Under the pieces are notes generated by a model. That model was not told where the DNA came from, searched no databases, and saw only the letters and a program-made list of their open reading frames with translations. This document shows, piece by piece, positions 58,305 through 64,000 of a stretch of DNA of 64,000 bases. The stretch covers positions 62,001-126,000 of the forward strand of contig NZ_FRAS01000007.1 in assembly GCF_900142395.1 (NCBI RefSeq). Reading direction: 5' to 3'. The stretch comes from Hymenobacter psychrotolerans DSM 18569. Lineage in GTDB: Bacteria; Bacteroidota; Bacteroidia; Cytophagales; Hymenobacteraceae. The position numbers and the translations under genes were made by a program. The first letter of the stretch is position 1. The number at the start of each line of letters is the position of its first letter.

Positions 58305-60599
58305 TTACTGGCCTGCACCCGTAGGAGCGGGCGTGGTAGCCGCGGTGCGGTTGCCCGCAGTCGAGTGGATTTCCAGGCCCGAAAGGTTAGCGTCGCTGCC
58401 CGAAGAGGTAACAGAGATAGTACCATTGGTAACCGTGGTCTGGAACGGACCTACCTTAGCCCAGGTGCCGGCCGAGCCGCTGTTGCGGTTCGTAACCACA
58501 CGCTGCCCATTCAGCGACAGGCTGAACGTAACCGGGTGGTTGTCTTCCCACACGTACATGTACACGTCGTAGGTGCCGTTCGGTACCGCCGTCATCTGCA
58601 CGTTCAGGCTGTTGCTCCACACCGAAGAGCGGATCATGTTGGCGCGGGTAGCGTCGGTGGCTGGCGTCAGGGTCACGTTGTTGTTCGAGAACTGGTTGCC
58701 GTTGATGATGCGGAAGTTGGCCGCATTGGCCGCACCTTCCCAGTTCTTGCCGTCCAGTGTCGTGTTGCCGCCACCCAGGTTAATGGCCCGGTAGAACGAT
58801 GCGCTGGCTACAGGAGCCGTTACTGTCAGGCTCACAGCTGCCGAAGTCGTGCTGGCCGCACTGTTATCGGTAGCCTTGGCCGTCAGAGAGTAGGAGCCGG
58901 CTGCTACGTTGTTCCAGGTGAAGGTGTACGGAGCGCTGGTGTCTTCGCCGAGCTTGGTCGAGCCCTGGTAGAACTCTACTTTGCTCACCGTACCATCCGC
59001 GTCCGAAGCCGTTGCCGTCAGCGTTACGCTGCCACCAGCCGTCAGAGTTGCGGCCGAAGCGGCCAGCTGGACGCGCGGTGCCACGTTGGCGGCCGGAGCC
59101 GTGCCAGCCGCCCGGATTTCCAGGCCCGAGAGGTTCAGGTCGCCGCCGGTAGCCGTGAGCTGCAGCTGGCCGTTAGATGCTACCGTAGCCGCAAACGGAC
59201 CGATACGCTGCCAGCTGCCGGCCGCGCCGGTGTTGAAGGTAGATACACGCTGCCCCTGCAGGTTCAGGTTGACGGTGCCCGCAAAGTTGTCTTCCCACAC
59301 ATAAGCGTACACATTGTACTGGCCGGCCGGTACGTTGCTCACCGTCAGCTGCAGGTTGCTGTTGAAGATGGAGGAGCGGATCATGTTGGCGCGGGCTGCA
59401 TCCGTTGCGGGGTTCAGCGTCACGTTCTGGTTAGCGAAGCGCTGGCCGTTGTGCGTAATGTTCGGCGCGTTGTCGCCTTCCCAGCTGTTGCCGTCAATCG
59501 TAGCCGCGCTGCCATTAAAGTTGATGGCGCGGTACAGAGCACCGCTGGCCAGCGGTGGAGTTACCGTCGGGTTGGTGGGCGTGGTAGGCGTAGTGGGGGT
59601 GGTAGGCGTGGTCGTGCCGCCGCCACTCACCCGGATGCCGGCACCAGCCGGAGCCGGATAGCTGGCCGTAATCGACTGGTCGCCCCAGCTGTTGCTGTTC
59701 TCCACCATGTTGGTGGTGTTCAGCGTCCAGAAGGGGTTCTGCTGGCCGGCGCTGTTCACCCAGTTCACCTTGTTGCCGGTTACGGTCGGGTTTTCCACGA
59801 TGCGCGGACCGCCCCACAGGTAGATGCCCACGTTCGTGAAGCTCTGCTGACGACCAAACACCACGTTGTTGATGATTTTGTTGTTGGTGCCGCCGGTGTT
59901 GGCAATACCATACTGGCCCGGGTTGATAACCACGTTGTTCTCAATCGTGCAGTACGAACCGCCCGTGTCACCGACCAGGATGCCGCCGCCCGATGCGCTG
60001 GGGCCGCCACCATTGATGTAGTTGTTGCGGATGAGCAGCGGGCTGCTGGGCGTGCCGCTGGTCATGAACATGTTGATGCCGTCCTCGGGGTTGCTCTGGC
60101 CGGCCACGTTCACACCGTGGTTATACTCGATGATGTTGCCGGCGCCGGAGCAGTTGTTGAACTGCACAAACTGGCCACGGGCATCCGCCATGCTCATGTT
60201 CCTGAAGCTGTTGTGGCGAATAACCAGGCCACCCGTACCGTTCTGGGCGTAGATACCCCCGATCAGGTTCTCGAAGTAAGAGTCTTCGATGGTGATGTTG
60301 GAGCAGTTGTACAAGTCAATGCCCAGTTTCTGACCGTTGCGCATCGAAACGCGCCGGATAGTAATGTTGGAGCAGTTCGTGAGCTTAATAGCTGGCTCCG
60401 AGGCAAAGTTGGTAATCACCAGGTTTTCAATCACCCGGTTGCTCTGGCCATCCAGCCGAATAGGAGCACTGGGCGAGAGGCCTGTCAGACCACCGTCTGA
60501 CTGAGCGTGAGCACAAAATGTGGTGAAAAAGATCAGCACAACCAACGACACGTATGTCTGCACAGTAGCAGACAATCCAAACTTCTTTTTCTTCAGCAT
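58305..60599 (-). CDS. Secreted right-handed beta-helix protein with duplicated carbohydrate-binding-like domains
   Basis: A 764-residue secreted protein. Signal peptide 1-32 (MLKKKKFGLSATVQTYVSLVVLIFF..AHA). A right-handed parallel beta-helix of about residues 40-320 has NITI, GLVIRHNSF and IENNVVIN rungs. A Thr/Pro linker (TTPTTP repeats) is at about 330-348. Two copies of a malectin/CBM-like domain at about 353-498 and 601-746 (YRAINFNGSAATIDG / YRAINLGGGNTTLDG) flank an Ig-like domain (about 506-595). The beta-helix may be a polysaccharide lyase or glycan modifier. No T9SS sorting domain ends the protein. It is the only minus-strand gene before the GT2 group. Confidence 0.8.
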   Translation of the reverse strand: MLKKKKFGLSATVQTYVSLVVLIFFTTFCAHAQSDGGLTGLSPSAPIRLDGQSNRVIENLVITNFASEPAIKLTNCSNITIRRVSMRNGQKLGIDLYNCSNITIEDSYFENLIGGIYAQNGTGGLVIRHNSFRNMSMADARGQFVQFNNCSGAGNIIEYNHGVNVAGQSNPEDGINMFMTSGTPSSPLLIRNNYINGGGPSASGGGILVGDTGGSYCTIENNVVINPGQYGIANTGGTNNKIINNVVFGRQQSFTNVGIYLWGGPRIVENPTVTGNKVNWVNSAGQQNPFWTLNTTNMVENSNSWGDQSITASYPAPAGAGIRVSGGGTTTPTTPTTPTTPTNPTVTPPLASGALYRAINFNGSAATIDGNSWEGDNAPNITHNGQRFANQNVTLNPATDAARANMIRSSIFNSNLQLTVSNVPAGQYNVYAYVWEDNFAGTVNLNLQGQRVSTFNTGAAGSWQRIGPFAATVASNGQLQLTATGGDLNLSGLEIRAAGTAPAANVAPRVQLAASAATLTAGGSVTLTATASDADGTVSKVEFYQGSTKLGEDTSAPYTFTWNNVAAGSYSLTAKATDNSAASTTSAAVSLTVTAPVASASFYRAINLGGGNTTLDGKNWEGAANAANFRIINGNQFSNNNVTLTPATDATRANMIRSSVWSNSLNVQMTAVPNGTYDVYMYVWEDNHPVTFSLSLNGQRVVTNRNSGSAGTWAKVGPFQTTVTNGTISVTSSGSDANLSGLEIHSTAGNRTAATTPAPTGAGQ

Positions 60600-61097
60600 T
60601 TGCACTTTTTAAGTGGTGAAAGAGCGTAAAGGGGTTTTGACTAAGGCAAAGTTAAGCAGAAAAAACTCAAATGAATATTAGGTGAGTATTCATTGAAGTG
60701 GCCTAACTGCATGCTATAGCCATACATATAGAAAGTGTATAAAAGTTCGGATGTTAGAAAAGTTATGTAATGAGAGTGGATTTGGCGTGTGTAGTGCATT
60801 TTAACAAATTGAACTTTTGCGCTCAGATAGTTGAAATATATTTTGCTGAATTTGGAGTAAAGTCAGGAAGCTCGTCGGAAGGGTGAATTATAGGGGGTAA
60901 TGTTTTGAAAAAGATGAGGTTGTATCCAATTCCTGTTGCCACTGAAAGGAGACGGTGCAGGAAGCCAAAATTTTGTAACTGTCTCACTTATAGCTTCCGG
61001 CGAATTGTCGCGAATTACTCCGAAAAATGCCGCTGATTCTGCCCGTCGTTCTATCCGCAGCGCACGTTGCCGAACTGCTGACTTGCCGGGGCGGGTG
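60600..61097. other. Gene-free, AT-rich stretch
   Basis: No convincing frame on either strand. Base composition is much lower in G and C than the flanks between about 60655 and 60920. The minus strand has TAACTTTG (CAAAGTTA at 60647-60654), an exact -7 box 48 bases upstream of the beta-helix start. Confidence 0.5.
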
Positions 61098-61937
61098 TTA
61101 CTTCAGAAAGTAGCCCACCAGTCGCCGCGAATATCCGGTGAGCAGGCAGAGCGGCAAGTCGCGGGGCGGGCAGTTGCGCCGGGCAAAAGCCGTGAAGTCG
61201 CGCAGGTTGGCGCCCCCCCGAATGCTGAACAGGTGCTGGTAGTAGTTGCGCAGGCTGCGCTGGTCGCGGTTGCGCTGGTCGCCGCTTTCATCCGGGTAGG
61301 TGCCCAGGCAGGCGTCGAAGTTCAGGTACACCTCAAACCCGGCCAGCCGCGCCTGATGCGTAAAATCGTAGTCGGCGTAGTAGTGGGGCAGAATATCGGC
61401 GGCGAACAATCCGATACGCTCAAATACCGCCCTCGGAATGAGCAAACCCCGACCCGGCAGGCACTCGGTGGGCCACTGGCCCTGGCGCTGCGCGGGGGGC
61501 ACATCATCGAGCAGGCGCCGGAAGCTGCCGGTGCGCCAGTTCAGCCAGCCGCCCGCGTATACCGGCTGCCGGGTGCGCGCGTCCAACTCAAAAGCGCCGT
61601 ATAGCGCCGGGGGCCGGCTGTTGGCGGCTTCCAGCATCCGGGCCACGAAGTCGGGGTAGGCCACCACGTCGTTGTTCATGGTCATCAGCCAGCTGGCGCC
61701 CTGGCTGAGGGCATGGCGCAGGCCCAGGTTCACGCCGGCCGTCCAGAACAGGGAGCCGGTGCCCGGCAGCACCGTTACTTCGGGGTAATCGGTGGCCAGC
61801 GCTTCGGCCGTGCCATCGGTGGAGCCGTCATCCACGACGATTACCCGGAAGCTCTGTTCCGTTTGGGCCCGCAAGGAATCCAGGCAGGCCCGGGTGTAGG
61901 CAAGCCGGTTGAAAACAGGAATAACAATGCAGAGCAT
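61098..61937 (-). CDS. Glycosyltransferase family 2 protein (rhamnosyltransferase-like)
   Basis: A 279-residue GT-A glycosyltransferase. N-terminal CIVIPVFNRLAYTRACLDSL, nucleotide site VIVVDDGSTDGTAEAL (Asp-Asp), WLMTMNNDVVAYPDF (metal-binding region of the N-N-D type), and PGRGLLIPRAVFERIGLFA and HYYADYDFTHQARLAG are hallmarks of the rhamnosyltransferase-like GT2 group. It may transfer a rhamnose-type deoxysugar. Start at 61937 is natural. It is followed by no terminator before the beta-helix gene and precedes the next GT2 by 95 bases. Confidence 0.9.
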   Translation of the reverse strand: MLCIVIPVFNRLAYTRACLDSLRAQTEQSFRVIVVDDGSTDGTAEALATDYPEVTVLPGTGSLFWTAGVNLGLRHALSQGASWLMTMNNDVVAYPDFVARMLEAANSRPPALYGAFELDARTRQPVYAGGWLNWRTGSFRRLLDDVPPAQRQGQWPTECLPGRGLLIPRAVFERIGLFAADILPHYYADYDFTHQARLAGFEVYLNFDACLGTYPDESGDQRNRDQRSLRNYYQHLFSIRGGANLRDFTAFARRNCPPRDLPLCLLTGYSRRLVGYFLK

Positions 61938-62032
61938 ACCAAGTAGCGAGAAGAAGTGGTGCCGCCGGCTGGTTGTGGCGTCGGCAGGGGAGGGCGTCGT
62001 GAGGAGATGCCAGCCTGCTAAAAGCGTGCGGG

Positions 62033-63031
62033 CTAAGCCGGAATGGTTTTTATCAGGCCCCGGTAGAGCTGGCCGCCCAGGTTGGCGGGCAGGGCATTGA
62101 GCAGCATGTAGGGCAATGAGGCGGGCGTAGTGCGGGGCTGCAGCCGGTGGCGCTGCAGCAGCGTATCGAGGCGGCGGCTCAGGCTGGGGTTGCGCAGCAG
62201 CTGCCCCGAAATAAAGCGCAGCTTAGGCACCTCTTTCGACAGCTCCTGGCGAAACGCGGAGGCCCCGGCCGGGTCGTAGTGATGGAGCGGCGCCAGGTAG
62301 TAGAGGGCATGGCAGTAGCTTTCCATGTACATCGCCCAGCGCGTTTTACGGGTTGAAATCTGATTGCCGGGGTGCAGGTGGTAGTTGCCCATCACGGCAT
62401 CCACGAGCTGGAAGTCGCCGCGCATCATCATCCGGAGCCACAGGTCGAAGTCGCCGGTGTAGCGCAGCTGCTCCCGGAAGCTGCCGGCCGCCAGCACCGT
62501 CTGGCGGCGCATCAGCGAATGCGAGATAATGAAGGGGCACCCCAGCTGCAGCGTCTGCGTGAACAGGTGCTGGCCGTTGAGCCGGGCCGGATACGTGAAG
62601 TGCAGCCGCTGGATGCGCAGATCGTGCTGCTGCTGCACCTGTGCGGCATTGGTGCCCATAAAAATGCTGCGCCCGGTCACCAGCACCAGCCCGGGGTCGG
62701 AGAGGTAGGGCGCCAGGGCCTGCAAATAGTCCGGGGTTATTTCGTCGTCGTCGTGCAGAATCTGTACCCACTCGCCTTGGGCGCGCTGCAAGGCCAGGTT
62801 GCAGTTGTTGTACTGGCCCAGATTGCGGGCATTGCGGTGGTATGTCATGCCCGAGAGCTGTTCGCGCTCCACCCACCGTTGCGTATCGTCCTCGGTGGAG
62901 TTGTCGCTGATCAGAATTTCAAGGCTGAGCCCGGGAGGACGCAGCATGCGCTGCAGCTGGCCAACGACGCGCTGCAGATCGGGCAGGCGGTTGTAGGTAG
63001 GAACGATGATGGAAAGTTGAACTGCCGACAT
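62033..63031 (-). CDS. Glycosyltransferase family 2 protein
   Basis: A 332-residue GT-A enzyme. The start at 63031 is chosen for MSAVQLSIIVPTYNRLPDLQ. The nucleotide-binding EILISDNSTEDDTQRWV and the metal motif VQILHDDDEITPDYLQAL (DDD) are clear. The C-terminal half has FDLWLRMMMRGDFQLVDAVMGNYHLHPGNQ. Acceptor unknown. The frame continues far upstream but is unconserved there. It lies 47 bases downstream of the next glycosyltransferase on the same strand. Confidence 0.9.
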   Translation of the reverse strand: MSAVQLSIIVPTYNRLPDLQRVVGQLQRMLRPPGLSLEILISDNSTEDDTQRWVEREQLSGMTYHRNARNLGQYNNCNLALQRAQGEWVQILHDDDEITPDYLQALAPYLSDPGLVLVTGRSIFMGTNAAQVQQQHDLRIQRLHFTYPARLNGQHLFTQTLQLGCPFIISHSLMRRQTVLAAGSFREQLRYTGDFDLWLRMMMRGDFQLVDAVMGNYHLHPGNQISTRKTRWAMYMESYCHALYYLAPLHHYDPAGASAFRQELSKEVPKLRFISGQLLRNPSLSRRLDTLLQRHRLQPRTTPASLPYMLLNALPANLGGQLYRGLIKTIPA

Positions 63032-63078
63032 ATGCAAGGCCTTTAAGTAGTGTAAAGCAGAGAGAAGGGCGTTGTGTC

Positions 63079-64000
63079 CTAAAGCGTTATGGAAAAAGCC
63101 GCTGCCAGCTGCCGAACCCGGGCCACGGCTTTGTCGCGGAGCGTGGCGCGCCACTGCCGGTAGTCCGACAGCGTGTCGCGCATCATGAAAGGGGGGTGGC
63201 GCAACGGCAGCGCAATGGCGCGGGCAGGCAGGTTGGCCCACGGATGCTTGGTGTTGTGCGTATGCGTGGCCTGGCCGCCAAACCCAATGTTGCTGATCAG
63301 GTTCACGCCGGGTGTAATGCTCAGGCCCGACTGGCTGAGCAGCGTAAACGCCCACTGATAGTCCCAGGTGTCGAGCTGGCCGGTGTGCGTGGCCCACAGC
63401 GGCTGCAAGGCAAAGCGCTGTTCGAGCTGGTGGAAAAAGCGGTTCCAGAAGTACTTTTTGCGGTCCAGCTCGGGCAGTAGCGCAGTGGCGGCATCATACA
63501 GCTGCCAGGCCCGGCGCCAGGTAGCCCAGCCCCAGATACCCACGTACTGCGAGAAAAAGTAGGAGTAGTCCGGGTCGCGGTGCCAGCCCCGCAGCAGGTT
63601 GCTGCCGCTGATGTGCAGCACGCGCGTATCGAGGGCGTAGCGGGCCAGCAGCGCTTCGCAATACGGAAAAAAGGTAGAGTGGGGCAGGCAGTCGTCTTCG
63701 AGGATGATGCCCTGCTCTTCATGCTCGAAAAACCAGCTGATGGCTTCGCTCACGGCCCGGCGGCAGCCCAGGTTTTCGTCCCGGAACAGCGTCTGCACGG
63801 TGCAGGGCCAGTCGATGGCGGCCAGCACCTGCGCCCGCACGAGTGCGCAGTCGGCCGCTTCGGTAGGGCGCTGGGCGCGGGGGCCATCGGCCGCAATGTA
63901 GAGCCGCGGGGGCCGCGCGGCGCGGATGGCCGCCAGCACCTGCAGTGTCACATCGGCCCGGTTGAAGATGATAAACAGGACGGCTGCCCGCGGAGCAGGA
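63079..64000 (-). CDS. Glycosyltransferase, GT2-like (5' end off the window)
   Basis: The visible part is about 306 residues. It reads APRAAVLFIIFNRADVTLQV from the window edge, so the true start is outside or just at the edge (an internal GTG at 63951 is not the start). Motifs: LYIAADGPR, LFRDENLGCRRAVSEAISWF, GIILEDDCLPHSTFFPYCEALL (EDD metal site) and GIWGWATWRRAWQLYD, typical of GT2-type proteins near sulfotransferase or methyltransferase clusters. It continues the GT2 run on the minus strand. Confidence 0.85.
   Translation of the reverse strand, partial: PAPRAAVLFIIFNRADVTLQVLAAIRAARPPRLYIAADGPRAQRPTEAADCALVRAQVLAAIDWPCTVQTLFRDENLGCRRAVSEAISWFFEHEEQGIILEDDCLPHSTFFPYCEALLARYALDTRVLHISGSNLLRGWHRDPDYSYFFSQYVGIWGWATWRRAWQLYDAATALLPELDRKKYFWNRFFHQLEQRFALQPLWATHTGQLDTWDYQWAFTLLSQSGLSITPGVNLISNIGFGGQATHTHNTKHPWANLPARAIALPLRHPPFMMRDTLSDYRQWRATLRDKAVARVRQLAAAFSITL

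Noticed and set aside
59560..59640. Short tandem repeat resembling a CRISPR or minisatellite
   Set aside because: It is the coding sequence for the Thr/Pro linker of the beta-helix protein. No repeat-spacer structure exists in the window.
58365..60500. 711-codon frame antisense to the beta-helix protein
   Set aside because: Shadow of a Thr/Asn/Gly-rich gene; translation is low complexity.

Overview
The window reads as a high-GC chromosome of a Bacteroidota bacterium, most like Hymenobacter or a close Cytophagales relative. The evidence is the TAnnTTTG or TAnnTTCG promoter boxes ahead of many genes, weak Shine-Dalgarno sites, secreted proteins ending in type IX secretion (T9SS) sorting domains, and family content such as a TonB-dependent receptor, PASTA protein, Ohr pairs and a SusCD-less xylose operon. 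The genus is an inference. No prophage, transposase or CRISPR array is visible.

Region 1 (1-30.5 kb) is mainly housekeeping and stress genes: TonB receptor, two GNAT acetyltransferases, universal stress protein, two disordered hydrophilic proteins, a secreted endonuclease I with Calx-beta domains, a fasciclin protein, tRNA-Arg, two organic hydroperoxide resistance proteins (one in an ohrR-ohr operon with a clear 20-bp operator), sucC, a GH113-like hydrolase, lolD, a stand-alone protein with an Erf/Rad52-like motif, recQ, a DUF4304 gene, a DJ-1/PfpI protein, an oxidoreductase, a rhodanese, a T9SS protein, a PASTA protein, a double-length D-Ala-D-Ala ligase, pgk, a small membrane protein, an M50 protease and a HAD hydrolase. 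Intergenic DNA around ddl and pgk is rich in long inverted repeats, one of which sits inside the ddl reading frame.

Region 2 (30.4-36.1 kb) holds a CAT-anticodon tRNA, then a fluoride (crcB-motif) riboswitch leading into a CLC-type fluoride/proton antiporter, then a copper module (CopA ATPase plus a membrane-anchored cupredoxin) and a LacI-type regulator.

Region 3 (36.2-42.8 kb) is a xylose utilisation operon on the minus strand, in transcription order GH43 glycosidase, xylB, xylA and a sodium/sugar symporter. Two identical 14-bp LacI-type operators (CGGAAACGTTTCCG) lie at its promoter, and the convergent LacI gene at the far end is the likely repressor.

Region 4 (42.9-64 kb) starts with DUF983 and AraC genes and continues as an exopolysaccharide or surface-glycan locus. 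It begins with a phosphoglycosyl transferase and a WecB/TagA transferase. Next comes a seven-gene cassette: glucose-1-phosphate cytidylyltransferase, SDR, RfbC-like epimerase, SAF-domain oxidoreductase, C-methyltransferase, DUF4910 protein and class III aminotransferase. The cassette looks designed to make an unusual, probably branched or amino-decorated, CDP-linked residue. Two GT4 glycosyltransferases, a secreted beta-helix protein and three GT2-like glycosyltransferases follow, the last running off the window edge. Flippase, polymerase and export genes are not in the window.
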